A stretch of DNA of 64,000 bases from Symsagittifera roscoffensis (lineage: Eukaryota > Xenacoelomorpha > Acoela > Convolutidae). Position 1 is the stretch's first letter. Each line of letters opens with the position of its first letter. Positions 23,703 through 36,200 of the stretch are shown here, piece after piece. Below the pieces are notes generated by a model. That model did no database searches. It worked only from the letters and a program-made list of their open reading frames with translations, and was not told where the DNA came from. Location: NCBI RefSeq assembly GCF_963678635.1, contig NC_087064.1, forward strand, positions 35,036,515 through 35,100,514. Direction: 5' to 3'. The translations under genes were made by a program, and so were the position numbers.

Positions 23703-24636
23703 TCAATTTACTTCTTGTGTAGTTTGTGTAGTATCACTGGGTAAAATATAGTAATTGTGAAGGAGTTCCAATTGATTTTCATTAATATGTGAGGTAAAAG
23801 GTTGTTCATATATGATAGGTTCATATTCGTTTTCGACTGTTATCATATTTAAAGAGATGGTATTATCTGTATCACTTTCTGTATCTGACGATTCACAATT
23901 TATATGATTTAGTTGTAGTTCGTTACTTCCTGTGTCATCAATACCTGGGGGGTCTGAAGTTGTTTCTTTATATGTCTGCACTTGATTAATGTGTCTTTGA
24001 TGTTTTGGTGTGCTACTTCTGTATCGTTGTTTAGAATCAAGATAACCGATATTATTCCTATGTGGTGACTGGGAATAATTTCTGTATCGATTATTGTAAC
24101 TTGAGTTACAATTTTTTGAATTATTTCGTGATCTGTTTTGATAATTATTGTTTGATCTGTGATAGTTTGATCTATTATATGACTTTTTTCTTGATTGATT
24201 GTTCGGGTAGTTCTGATTTCGATTGTTTGAATAACTTCTATTTCTATTATGTGAATAGTTTCTATTTCTGTTGTATGATGAGTTTCGTGATTGATTATTG
24301 GAATAGTGTCTATTCCTTGGGTTTGATTGGGAACTGGATCCAGAAACAAATTGTGTTGTATTGGAATTTGATCGTGAATAGTTATTTTGGTTATTTTGGC
24401 TATTCGATTGATTATATCTATTTTGTGAGTAATTTCGTGTATTTCCTCGTTCGGGTGATCTACCTCTATAACTTGAGTTATATGGTGATTGATTCCTTGT
24501 GTAATTTGAGTTGTTCGGAAGTGGTTTTCCTGAACTGTTATTACTATAAAAATTTTTGTTTGGTAGATTTTGGTCTTTTTTCATGTATTGAGCGAACAAT
24601 TTCTTTGGTTCTTTGTGCTTTTGAGGTTTATTCTGA
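23703..24636 (-). pseudogene. C-terminal Gag region, Ser/Asn/Arg-rich
   Basis: A 298-codon frame (24599-23703) lies in a +1 register relative to the CCHC-bearing frame. It is dominated by repeats of NRNRNYS/NNRNQ type with many Ser, Asn, Tyr and Arg, then an acidic Thr/Asp/Glu stretch. The repetitive basic part is likely nucleic-acid-binding or condensate-forming, as inferred from composition only. ORFs on the other strand and frame (24062-24691 plus; 24349-23909 minus) mirror this low-complexity DNA. Confidence 0.6.
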
Positions 24637-27219
24637 TTATCTTGATGTTTGTCTACATTCGGAAATATTGTGTCCGTATCGTCGGCAATAATTACAACTT
24701 TTTTTGAAGGATGGTTTGCCTTTAAAGTTTGGATGTTTTTCGTAGATATTTAGTATTTCAGTGATTTTTTCAATCAGGTTTGTGTCTGATTCTTGTATGT
24801 GATTTATATGTGTAGTATTTGTTTCAATTCGATTAACATATTGTAGTTTTAGATTTTCTGTTGCTTCGAGTTTCATTGTGATTTCTGCTTGTTCTATTCT
24901 ATCTGCTAATTTTCGAGAATCTAAGTCTGGTTCTCGAATTGAGGAAGGATGAGATGCTCTCTCTTTCTTATAGCTATTTTCCTTAATTGAGGTGTTAAGG
25001 TCATCATTAAAATTTCTGTCATTTTTTGTGTTTATATAGTCATGTGTTTTAAGTGAATATGCTTTTCGAACTAGTGTTTCGATTCGTACTGCTAATTGTT
25101 TAATTGTTTCATTAGGTAATCTGCGGATTTCATTGCATAAAACTCTTTGATGTTGTTTGTTGCTTTCAGAGTCAAATATTTTTAAAACTTCTTGTGTGAA
25201 TCTTTTCCAGTCTGATTTTATTTCTATGGGTAATACTGAAAACAATTTTTGAGCTGCGCCATCTAGGGTTGTTTTGGGTCTATGTATCCAATTTTGATGT
25301 AGCGGCGTATTAATTGGTTCGGGTCCTATAATTTAAATTAAATTTGCTGTTACTGCATTTAGATAATCTTCTACAGAATATTCAGGGTCTGTTCCTGTGA
25401 TTACCATTAATGTTTTATTCGATGTTATTGATGATCCACCCATAAGGTATGGACTCATAGTCATCTGTAGTGATTCTGCGGCATTTGGCAATTGTGAAAA
25501 ATTTGAAAGTTGATATTTTGTGATTTCATGTTGCTGAAGGTAATAGGAAAGCGGTATTTCATTTTGCTTTTGTGTTGGTTGATAAGAATGCATTAACATT
25601 GGATTTTGTGGTTGTATTGGTTGAAAAGATTGTGTGTTAAATGGGTTTTGTGTATGCATTTGTTGTGGATTTTGTACATCTGTTGGGTTTTGTGGGTAAA
25701 TTTTCATATTTTGAGATTGTCGCGGTCTCTGTGTGCAAAATTCTTTAGTATATGGTGCAAAAATATCTGGTTGGTGATGATCATCTTCATCAGATGATAA
25801 ATAGTTTGTATTATATGGTGTATATTGTTTATATTTATTTTGTTGAAAAAATGGGTAATTTTCACTATAATCCTGTGTAGGTTGTGGATTATCTGAAAAA
25901 TTTACTGAATTGGTCGATGTTTTTGGGAGATTTCAATGATGGGAACATACATGGTTTAAATTTTGTTTATTTTTTCGGGGAGGTTGGTTTGTTTTTGGTT
26001 TGTGAGCATAATTATAATTGTGTTCTGCAAACGTGTTTCTTGAGAACGGTTTTCGTGTTTTTGACGGTATTGTCATTGGTCTATACGTTTGATAGTCCAT
26101 ATGGGAATATTTTGGAGCAACCGAAGGTTTTACGGTTGATTGTAAGGTTACCTGTGTTAGTGATGTATTTGTATTTCGTGGTGTTGTCAGATTGGGATGT
26201 ATTGGTGAAATACTCTGTTGTGTAGATGTTGCTGATGTTTGGACGATTTCTTCGTTTATGAAGTGTGATGGTGTTTGAACATCTTGTTGTGTAAGATTTC
26301 TGGTTCCATTGAGGTTTTCATTATGTATGACCATCGAATTTAAACTGTTGTTTCGTGTATCAGGTAAAAATGTATTATAATTCAATGGTGTTGCATCAAT
26401 GGTTAATGGTACTACTTTTACATAATCTCTGTGAAAAGATATTGTACTTATTGCTTGACTTGAGATAGCTTGTTGGATTTTTAGAAATGTATGATGAGAC
26501 CAGTCAGGGTCCCAAACGTAATCTGATTGTTCTGAAAGAACAGTGTCGTCATTGGTATTTTGAGATGTAAAATTTTTTCTTGCTTGTGAAATTAAATTTC
26601 AATTGTGGGTGAAATAATCGATTATAAACCATGCTAAAATCTTTTGTAAATCATGTTTAGTGTTTTGTGAAACATCTTTTTTAGTGAAATTTTCGCAAAT
26701 TATATGTAGAAATGTTGAAAATACTGTGATTTCATTTCGTACTTTTGTATGTTTGGATGTTTCAGTTGGTGATATACTTTGAACTTCTGTTTTTTCTAAT
26801 ATAGATATATAACTATATAATATTGCAAAAACTTTGTTAGTGAATATGGAGTTTGCTCTTTGTGAATTATGATATTGTATGCTTTTGATATATTCTATGA
26901 ATACTTTTGAAAATTCTAATTCAATATCGTCTGTTTGAATTACATATTTATGATGGGCTGTATTTGGTGTGCTGAATTCTATGGTGTAGATTCCATATTG
27001 TTGTGTTAGATTACATATGTCTTTCAAACAATGATCAATAATTTGTCTTTTGATTTTTACATCTGGGAATTTTGCTTTGCATGGGCTAATTCCTGGTTCA
27101 AACAAATTTACGGGTAAGTTCTTGCAAAAATTGTGTTGTCCTCTATCATCGAGTGAATCTATAAGAAAGGGAAAAACTGCTTCGTCATATGGACTTTCGT
27201 CAGTTTGAGTGTGGCTCAT
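24637..27219 (-). pseudogene. Gag polyprotein with CCHC zinc knuckle
   Basis: A single 861-codon register from the ATG at 27219 to the stop at 24637-24639, interrupted by three in-frame stops: TGA 26599-26601, TGA 25933-25935 and TAA 25333-25335. The N-terminal ~200 residues are an unidentified, mixed-composition domain. The middle is Asn/Gln/Pro/Thr-rich. A capsid-type region follows (LFSVLPIEIKSDWKRF, CNEIRRLPNETIKQLAVRI), then a Lys-rich part and the nucleocapsid knuckle CNYCRRYGHNISEC (C-x2-C-x4-H-x4-C). Gag would form the particle shell and bind the RNA genome. The kept register across three stops suggests recent point mutations. Confidence 0.75.
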
Positions 27220-27417
27220 TTTTACGTTTGATGACTGTTAATATATAACTATCGATGTGTCTAATTGGTTGATTCCAATTATACAAGTGTACTGGTTTGT
27301 GTTTGGTTTATATTGCTTTTTTATTCTTCTTTTTCTTCTTATTGATGAAATTGAGGTTGTTTCTGAGTCAGTAAAATATAATTGATCATGAATGGGACAA
27401 TTTTTATCTATTGATTT

Positions 27418-27666
27418 TTAAAATTTGTATAGTTCGTCTAAATTATTGGCTTCTGATTCAGAAAATTCGTTTCTATTTTTTGAAAATCTTTTTCGTGTGA
27501 TTTGTCTTTGTTTGTTTATAATTTTCCTTTTTATTGTTTGTCGTTTTGTTCTAATGTATCCAACTGTTTGTGTATGAGGTGTGATTACAAGATCGTATTT
27601 TTTGTTATCTATTTCACAGTTGTGTAAAACGATTGTTTTTTTATTTCCTAAATTTTTGAATGACAT
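27418..27666 (-). CDS. Small basic ORF upstream of gag
   Basis: 82 aa from ATG at 27666. It is Lys/Arg-rich in the middle (KRQTIKRKIINKQRQITRKR) and ends with an acidic tail. It lies about 200 bp upstream of gag, in the expected leader. It could be a short regulatory ORF of the element or chance; no family recognised. Confidence 0.3.
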   Translation of the reverse strand: MSFKNLGNKKTIVLHNCEIDNKKYDLVITPHTQTVGYIRTKRQTIKRKIINKQRQITRKRFSKNRNEFSESEANNLDELYKF

Positions 27667-29124
27667 AAGGTTTAGGATGAGGGATGCAAGAAGTTGTTAA
27701 TTACTTCTATTTCCTTAGACTGTTAGTCCTTACGATTTTTTGGTTAGCTTAACCTGGGTCTTTTTGTTCAGGTTTGGAGAGAAAGTTATATAGATTCCGG
27801 AGAATGATGTTCTACTTTCTCGTGGCTAGTCTAAGTTAAGGTGTTAGTTTACTTAATCTTACTTAGGGGTAGTGATTGTGTTCAAGGGTTGGAGAATAGT
27901 AAATCGATCGACAAGGTTCAGGTATAATTAGAACGCAAGCAGTTCGTTAGATACTATTTTAAACTTACTAAATCTAAGATCTATCCTGGGTCTGGTAAGA
28001 GGAGGGTTCAAGTGGAGGATGAATAACCGAAGTTCTTCAATGTTTATCTTAATTTGAATGGTTAGTTTTATTGAAAAATTTCTATTAGTCCTGGGTCTTT
28101 TGAAAAGGTTGGACAGTGAATCAACGTTTGAGGTCGTTAGACACTTGCTAAGTGGGTGGGGGAGAACAAAATTGTTCTTTTTGATCCAAGGATAGGCCTT
28201 GATGATCAGATTTTTAAAATTAAGTGAACATTTAAATTTAAAATGGTTTAAAATTATTTAAAAAAAAGATTTAGTTTTTCAATGATATTAGTGAGCTTAT
28301 GATTGCTGTTAGGTTTAGGTGATGGAGCTGGAACAACAAGATGGTTTATGATTACTAACTATTTATTGTCATGCTACTAAATTTTATTTTTATTTTCAAT
28401 AAATATTATTCAAATTTGTTTTTATATAATACTGCAGAAATTAGGAAAACGATCTGAGATCTTTTTATCGATCGTTATTGTACATTAATAATTTTGTTTA
28501 GCGCCTGAAATGATCATGAAGATTTACTTCAAAATTTTATGTTTGTAAATGAAAATCTAAATTCAGTGCTAATAAGATTCTAAATATAAAAGTTTGTGTT
28601 GGCTTTTGCCGTACAACTATAAAGTTAAATGGTAAGTTTCTACGTAGTCGTATATCGTCTCTTGTTCGAGGTCTTCTTCCAATACCGGGCAGTTCTAGTA
28701 TTGTTTGGAATATTGGCTCTGATCTATTGAGTCCTAGAGACATTTCAATTAAACTATTATTGTGTAGTATTTTGAAAATGTTTTGTCTAAATTCTAATCT
28801 ATTTTTGGTTAATTCTAAGCTATTAAGGCCTTATTCGAGACTTATGGTCGCACCAGATGAGTTAGGACCGATGTGGTTAACTCATAGAGTAATGTCGGAT
28901 AGGGTACACCGTCTGCTCGTCACGCTATCTTATTTTCGGCCGGATAGATTCGTGCAACTTCTTAGTCTAATAACGATCCTAATCTTACTCTTATATCTAC
29001 TAGTCTCAGGTTGTTTAACTAGTCTCTGCTAGGATCAAAAGATCTAGAGTATACTGGCTTATTGCAACTGCTGAAGTTCTCTTGGAGAGGCAACTAATTT
29101 CTAAGTTAAATTCATATCTCTCTG

Positions 29125-29152
29125 GTGCTGAAATTACAAATAATTTCAGCAC
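29125..29152. repeat. Perfect 12-bp hairpin
   Basis: GTGCTGAAATTA and its exact complement are separated by CAAA. A palindromic termination or foldback structure is possible; function unknown. Confidence 0.6.
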
Positions 29153-29340
29153 TTACAAATAAGTGAGTTGTTAGTTAAATGAATTATGATTGGTTAGTAT
29201 TAATTATTTTACAGTGGTAAAATATCCAATTTATGCAATTATAAAATGTCGGTGCCACGGAATAGTCGTACAGTGGAAAAAAACTTGGAGATTTTACTAC
29301 TACTGTTTTGCGTTGCACCTAGGGGAAACTGAACTCGCAC

Positions 29341-29361
29341 GCTAGGTGCGTTGCACCTAGC
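29341..29361. repeat. Perfect 9-bp hairpin with repeated arm
   Basis: Arms GCTAGGTGC and GCACCTAGC around GTT. The right arm also occurs as a direct repeat (GCGTTGCACCTAG) about 30 bp upstream, at 29312-29324. It could mark an element boundary. Confidence 0.55.
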
Positions 29362-30230
29362 GGTAACTGTCATAGTTAGTTGTACAAAAAACTCATCAAC
29401 AGAGTTGGACTCTGCCAACGACTGGAAAAATTCTTTCTTTTTTGCAGAAACTTTCTTTTTAACAGAAAAGTTATTGATCTTAATACTCTTTGTTTTGCCT
29501 CATTGGTATCTTTTACCATCCTAGTACTGGAATAAATTTTCCCAATCTTAAATCTTTTTCGTTTCTAAGGTAAGAGATAGTCTTTTTTATACTTGGTCAG
29601 TTATTCTGCCTACTCTTGCCCTAAACCTACCCTCCTCGTTCCGTGAAAGCGAATGATCAAAAGCATTGCCAAATTTGCAAATACCATTTGCGATAAAAGC
29701 CTTTGATCAAACTTCATGTAGTTTCATGAAATTCAACATAGCAGCTTTGTTCTACTTAGCTATCTATGTACGCAAAGAGCAGTACTACAATTATTCAGAA
29801 ATCAGCTGAAAAACGGCTAAAAACGCAATGAATCATACTGCGACAAAATCAATTTTTGTGTGTTCTAAAAGTTCCAAATAGCGTAGATAATTATGTTTGT
29901 GCTGTAATTGAGAAGGGTAGGTTTCAAATGACAAGTTTCTAGATGCTATGCAAAAAGACTAAAAACTTCTTAAATTGTTTGCTGATTCATTTATTTTGCG
30001 TTGATATGGCTGTATCCAACCTGTGCATGGACGTCGTATGGCAGAAAAGCCCCTTTTTAATTAACAAGTTTCCAAAATTAGTTATCAATGTTTTTAAGAA
30101 ATTTTTTTACTGAAATCACAGCTTTCTATTTGGTTGTACTCATTCGTTGCTTAGTCGTCTAGGACGCACAAATTCATAGAGAATTCAACAAATTTTGGAA
30201 ACAAGAAAAACACTATAAAAACATTTCCAG

Positions 30231-30425
30231 ATGCCCCGTAAAGAGCACAAATCGCCAACTCTCATCGGTAGGACTGCATGGACATAATCTGAAGAACCCC
30301 GCAATGAAGATGACCTCGTGTGGACACCGGAAAACTTAACACCATGAGGCAGCATGCCTTTCGAAAAACGCCTCACGCGCGTTAGAGCTCGAAACAGCAC
30401 AAAGAACTTGACTGCGTCACTCTAA
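30231..30425 (+). pseudogene. GC-rich coding-like block with two stops
   Basis: Follows an acceptor-like TTTCCAG. One plus-strand register reads MPRKEHKSPTLIGRTAWT, stop (TAA 30285), SEEPRNEDDLVWTPENLTP, stop (TGA 30345), then a basic stretch to TAA at 30423. Composition is protein-like and GC content is raised as in the true exons of this window. The minus strand is also open over the same block (30400-30185). Neither matches anything I recognise. A broken exon or retrocopy is the simplest reading. Confidence 0.22.
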
Positions 30426-31319
30426 TAGACTCAAAGTCGTCTGACTGAACTAACTTTTTACCATTTTGACTGAACTCATACACTACCTTTGAATTACTGG
30501 ACCACTTTCATTGACCTTTAGTCTTCAAAAAAAAGGCCTACTACTTCCTCCTCGAGGTTTTTAATGACATTGATTCAACATGAAATTGATAAATTTATTC
30601 TGCCAAAAAAATATTTCCAGTACCGGCTGATTGGAACCGAGGTTTCAACGCCCACCAAAGAAATTGTTGCTTAGATGAATTTCACAATTTTTTTTCTAAT
30701 TTTGTTGATGGTTGTTCTCTCAATAATTTTGTGCTTTAATAATATATCGGCTAAAATTTGGTCATCAATATTTTTCTTTGTGACTGTAATAAAAGTTTTA
30801 TTTAATGTTTCGGAACTATGTCCATCTTCAGGTTAAGAAAATTGTCATAAAAATAATTCACAGGCGTTAAAACATCTTGAAAGACAATGATATGTCTGCA
30901 CTTATTTCCATCTTCATAAAAGAGCAAGTTGGTTTACACGTTTAGCTGCTTAATCAAACTCGCGAGACGAGCCGATTCGTTGTAATTTTGACGCACTATT
31001 AACTGGTCAGATGCCTTGTGGGACAATGCCTCGAGTAGCCAGACAATATCATCTTTTCCGAGTGGTTTCTATAGTTGTGTGAATCAGTGGACCTGATGAG
31101 TGTTGCAAAATACTCCTGAAGTACGCTCCTTCAGGAGCGTTCATTTCTGACCTTTGCCAAATCCGTGGACGTGTTGGACTTTTCATGTGAATATGTTTCT
31201 GGTGGTTGTGCGCCCTAACAAAATAATTTATGGCATCAGAGAGCTTAGACCTGCCCCTACGATCAAAATTGATTCCTTTTTTAATTATGAATTTGTTTGT
31301 TGTAATGATGTCTTTTGAT

Positions 31320-31740
31320 TGCAGTGGTACGGATGGACAGTCAAATGGACTTTAGAAATCAAATGGCTGCTAAACACCTATAAACTAGAAACTCCTGCCT
31401 GGAAAGGAAACCTATTCCAGAGAAAGCACTGGTATCAAGTCTGACTGAATGATTTTTTTTTCAGCAATATGATGGAAAAATTTTGTTGCAATATGTAACG
31501 GTCGAGCTCAGCATCACGATGCAAGGAGCTACAACGATGGATAGAGGTTTTATAGGCCTAGGATGTTTCTTCCTGTTAGATTTAGAGTTATGCTTAGATG
31601 TGTCTGATAAAATCCAAGCACCGTTTTCAACTTGTGCCGATGTTTGCAAGGTCATGATATGCTCAAGTAAATTGCCATTCATATTTGTTTTTATTGTAAA
31701 ATTGTAAATAATTGCATGCAGTTGTCAGTAAAATAAATTC
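31320..31740 (+). other. Possible 3' terminal exon and poly(A) signal
   Basis: GATTGCAG at 31315-31322 is a good acceptor, followed by protein-like reading in two registers (one gives RMDSQMDFRNQMAAKHL then a stop). An AATAAA lies near 31732. Together with the block at 30231 this may be the remains of a plus-strand gene, but exon phases could not be reconciled. The minus-strand ORF 31682-31461 (73 aa) is an alternative reading. Confidence 0.2.
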
Positions 31741-32179
31741 AATGAATTTGCTGAAAAAAGTGGTCTGCTGCTGTTTTCCTGCTCTTCAAAAGAAGCTAAA
31801 GAATTTTATTTCCGTCAATTTTTTATAGAAAAAGAACTAGCAAGAACACGAAAAAAACTCTTTTTGAAATTCTACTGAAATTATTTTGTTCAGAAAAGAA
31901 GGTGCCAACTCTTGTGGCGTTGCTTTGTTCATTGGTCACAAAAGTTTCCCTAAGAACTTCAAGTAGAAAATCTGGTGCTGTAAACCGGCGCGTGTTTAAA
32001 TCTCGCAAGACGATCAAAATCTTTATACGTTCTCTGTTTGGTTAAATTTATCAGGAAAAAATTTCTTTCTCAGTGTTGAATAGTTTATTTTTCGATGAAT
32101 CAGTTGGCGCAGTGTGATTTGATTGCAATTTATTGGTTGACCTAATCAGGGCGTGAACAGCCATTCTATATACTTATTG

Positions 32180-32390
32180 ATAAAGGGGAGCGCACACCGA
32201 AAAAACGCGATTTTTTAGTAAAATTTTCCAAAAAGTCCCTAAAAAAGCTACTTTTGGCCAAAACAGGGTGTTTTTTTTATTTTTTAGTGCTGTGGGAGAG
32301 CTCGGAAAAACAATTTGGTTGACTTGAAAAAAACCGACAAAATTTTTGAAATTTTTTGGAAAAATCTGTCCGCTACCCTATTGACGCGTT
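32180..32390 (+). repeat. Family B fragment
   Basis: Shares GGGGAGCGCACACC, AACGCGATTTTTTAG, GCTGTGGGAGAGCTCGG and CAATTTGGTTGACTTGAAAAAA with the 52560 element, in order. Ends not preserved. Confidence 0.5.
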
Positions 32391-33249
32391 AGTGTAGATT
32401 TAATCACTCGTAGGAATTGTTCCAAACTTCTTGTACAGGCTATGCTCATAACTTCTATATTACTAGGAGCGAAGTCTGTCACTTCGTGCTTTATATGGCT
32501 TGTGAGGGGTTGATTTTAAAAATTGAATGTTAACTGAAAAATATAATTTTTTTAACGCAAAGACTGCTTCATAGATCTTAAATAACAGTCGGAAAACTCC
32601 GGCAAGACCATGGAAAATCAAGAAACCCGAGCAATTAGATACTAACAATGATGAAAAAATTTTTCCTGTAAAGTGATTTACTGTATTTACTAATTTTGTT
32701 TAACTTTAATTGTTTTAAATTGTCAGGTAGAATTTTTTTTAAGATGAAAGATTGTATAATTTTTTACCCTCTGGCTGTACAACCTGTGCAGCCCATTCGT
32801 TCTCACTAATATCACATTCAAAACTTTTGATTCGCAAGCTCTTGTGCATCACCTTTGTGAAAATTGTTCTTCGGTTAGAAACTGAGTGGAGATTTTTAAC
32901 GCAACTGATCAATAGTGTTTTAAGGTTATTGATCAAGAAAAAAATTGATAATTGTTTAAATTTTATATTCACAAAAATTTCGCTTCATGGTTTCTAATTT
33001 TTTTTAAAACAAATATAGTTCTTATTATCCGTTTTTGTATTATAAAATTTTTCTGCCAAATATTTTTTTGTTGAACAGCCATAAGTCAGTAAGTCGTACG
33101 AAAAATGGGCTTGGCATAAGCACTGTAAAATCTCAGTAGGAGTTTTCGAGAGAAAAAACTTCCTTGCTTGATATATTAGGCCAATAAAATGGGGAAATAA
33201 CACCAACATGCTGATAAAATGTCAAACTTATGTCTATTTAGACGCCCAA

Positions 33250-36200
33250 ATTTCTAAAATAACCAACATAGTTCATTTATTCTCCTCTAAAAACACTTTC
33301 CGGTTCTCTTCTTGTTCGATCAAAACTAGGCGCCTGACTTTCTTCTATTAAGGGTTATTTTATTGGTTTTGCACCACAAGTCTATTTTTTTATTGTTTCA
33401 TTTGATTTTTTTTACTGCGCTTAAATTTTTGTTAGTGCAAAACAACGTTGTGTCATCCACAAAAAGGCACATTTTTCGTTTTTGAATTGAATATAAGCTC
33501 GTTTGCGTAAAATGGAAACAGCAGTGGTTAAAATAACGAGTCCTAGAGAGCTCCGCGTTTTATCTGTAACAACTTCGAACTTTTTCTATGTGAAGTTCGA
33601 TACAAGGACCAGCTAAATATGCTTGTTTTAGATTGCAGCATAAGCCACAAAATCAATAGTTTTTTTTAGCGTTTTCATTAGAGTAGTCAGATCGATAGTA
33701 TCAAACGCTTTCTTTGAAACCTATAAAGCAAACCAATGTTTTTCAAATCTTTGCGTGATCGCATAAATTCTGTTGCTTTAATGATAGCCTGGACACAAAA
33801 ACAACTTTTTCTGAACTGTGGAACAACTTGATCTAAGTATTTTAAGCTTAATAAAAAACATTCAAAAAGTGATTGAAAAGCATTTTTTCGATGACTTTGT
33901 CTGATGATGAAAGCAGGCTTATTGCTCTGAAATTGGATGGGTCCTCGTGAAAATCATTAAAAAAACATAGATTTTGGACTGTTTTTGCATTTATCTGGCA
34001 TTTTTTTGTAGGTGCACATTTGTTTGAGCAGATCAGCTTTTAGGTAGTTAATAATTTAATCGTTTTTTACTCACATCAACATAACCAAGATGTATTGTTC
34101 CTAAGAGCTTGAAAATTGTTTAGTTGTGCATCACGATATGCTATGCGGGGTAAACAAAAATAAAAAATAGTTCTGTTTAATTTTTAGTCACATCATGTTC
34201 TGATTATCTTGCATAATAGCAATTTTAGTGCAAGGTCAAAAAAAATTGTTGAATTCATTCAAAGCTGTTGGAGAAGTTTTTTCTGTTACTTTCGGGTGAA
34301 GTTCATCAAAAGCAGAGAACAGTGATATGAATTTACAATTAGGCAAGTATTTTTTGTCAAACTCCATTTTTTGCTTTCTCTGATAAGATGAACAAATTGG
34401 GCATTTGAAATTTTATGTTGCAATGGAACAATTTTTGACTGTTTTGAAATATACTTTTTGTGTAGTCTGTCTCGTTTTTTGCAAAGGTTTTTAAATTTTG
34501 TTTCACTCAAGACTTTTATTTTTTAAAGGTTAGTTGTCCAGCGGAAAAAACTTATCAAAGATGTCGAGAATCGAATTAGTCAATGATTCAAAAGAGACGT
34601 TCGTTCTTAACTATTACTGGATTTTAAGCAAAGATGAGCTTGCAATGAATGTAATCACTCCTAAAAAATCAAAACTTCTTCGGTAAAGGACGTTATCACA
34701 TTTTTCCTAAATGAAACACTATCAAGGTCTACCTTCAAGGCATACTGATCATTCTTTTTACACGGTCTAAAAAATTTTTCCATAAAAATTGATTAAATCA
34801 TGATCAGCTAATATTTGTAATTATGACTGGTAGTGAGTTTTGGACTGAAAACCCAACAAATCTCAAACGAACAAACTTATTGAACGCTAACCTTGAATGC
34901 TGATTAAGAATATTTATCGTACACCAAAAAAATGGTTTTTTCTTCTCGGCGGCATTAAAAATGATTATTAACTTTTCCAAATTATTAACTTATCAAAGAG
35001 TTGTTATGGTGGTCGGTACAAAACGCAGATTAAACTTTAATCCGCTTTGTCGCTAACAAATTCACCCTGTTTTTTATGTAGCTTTCGACACTTTGTGTAT
35101 CTACGCGATGGTCTTTTGTTACAAATGCTGCAACATAAGAGTCCCATATAGGATATATTTTTCTCGGCGGCATTTAAATTGGTTATTATCTTTTCCAAAT
35201 CCTGTTGCAACTTAACAAAGAGTTGTGATGGCCGCCGGTACAAAACGTAGATTAAATTTAGATCCGTTTTGTCACTAAAAACATACCTTGCTTTTATTTC
35301 CCTTTCGACACTGTGTGTATCTACGTGATAGTCTTCTGTTACAAAAGCTGCAACCTCGCCTGTTGCTTGTTAATATTTTTTGGCAACCCTGCTAGGTAAT
35401 ATATATCTGAGAGGTCGTCATCATGTAATCATGTTACACAAAGAAGTATAAAGTACGAAGTCAAAACGTTCTGTTTCATACTTTAAAAGGTCAAGAAGGC
35501 ATCTTGATGATCGTGTTTTTGGAAAAAACCTTGAACATTTTTCAATTCGTGTGATAGTTTTTTCCTCGCTTGATTTTCGGTAACGAACAAACATTTCAAA
35601 AGTATTTAGAGCTTGGGAATCAATTTAACCCGAGTTCTGTTTTACAGGGCAAACCATGTTGGTTACTTGAGTCACGAGGTTGATGAGCTGATCAACTTTG
35701 TCTTTTGTTTCATTTTTGCCTTTTTTTTCTGTGAAGTTAAAAAAATTATTCTCCTGCGTATCAAAAATTTCCATTGAAACTCCAGCCTTATTTTTTAGTT
35801 TGAACTCAAAACACATATCATTTTCTTGTTCAAGTTAATTTCAATCCAATTTTATTTAAATTTTTTAAGTCCATTTTAAGGAAAACCCGAATTGCTCCAG
35901 TATCTCTCTGTCGGTTGCTGTCAGTCTATCAATCACACAGATAGAGTTCCCAGCGCTTTTGTTTAGTATCTTCAAACTATCTTTATAGTACCAAACCAAA
36001 TCGCGATAAGGATGATTGATAAATTTGGCAATTGTTGGTCTCCATCTGCTCCGTGAAGAAAAAGATAAGCCGCAAGGTCCACGTCCTTGATAGGAATACC
36101 CATTTGGTTGTTAAGGACCCCTAACAACAACACAGCATCTTAAGGATCTGATGCATCTAGTCCGTGAAAAATCAAACCTTATTTGGAGAAATATCGCTCT

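Larger units (their letters stand above)
12432..27666 (-). mobile_element. Large decayed Ty3/gypsy-like LTR retroelement with env
   Basis: On the minus strand the order is small ORF, gag, protease, RT, RNase H, integrase, env-like frame, extra ORF. The PR-RT-RH-INT order with a GPY/F module at the integrase C-terminus is the Ty3/gypsy (Metaviridae) and retrovirus arrangement. Frames are interrupted by several stop codons and frameshifts, yet domain order and most catalytic motifs persist, so inactivation is fairly recent. The coding part alone is about 15 kb, far larger than the 5-9 kb usual for such elements. LTRs, primer-binding site and polypurine tract could not be established. Confidence 0.88.
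27667..29400 (-). other. 5' flank/leader of the retroelement, LTR not proven
   Basis: About 1.7 kb without credible genes. The word CCTGGGTCT recurs at about 27745, 27983 and 28088, each followed by a G-rich GGTT/GGAG stretch, and CTAAT/CTAGT words are frequent at 28720-29040. This may be the 5' LTR plus leader, but no second copy is visible near 11500-12430. Confidence 0.35.

Noticed and set aside
24062-24691. 209-aa plus-strand Tyr/Asn/Ser-rich ORF
   Set aside because: Antisense of the low-complexity gag tail.
30006-30100. Possible ribosomal protein L28 first exon (MAVSNLCMDVVWQKSPFLINK)
   Set aside because: Only a loose resemblance, and no downstream exon continues the L28 sequence.
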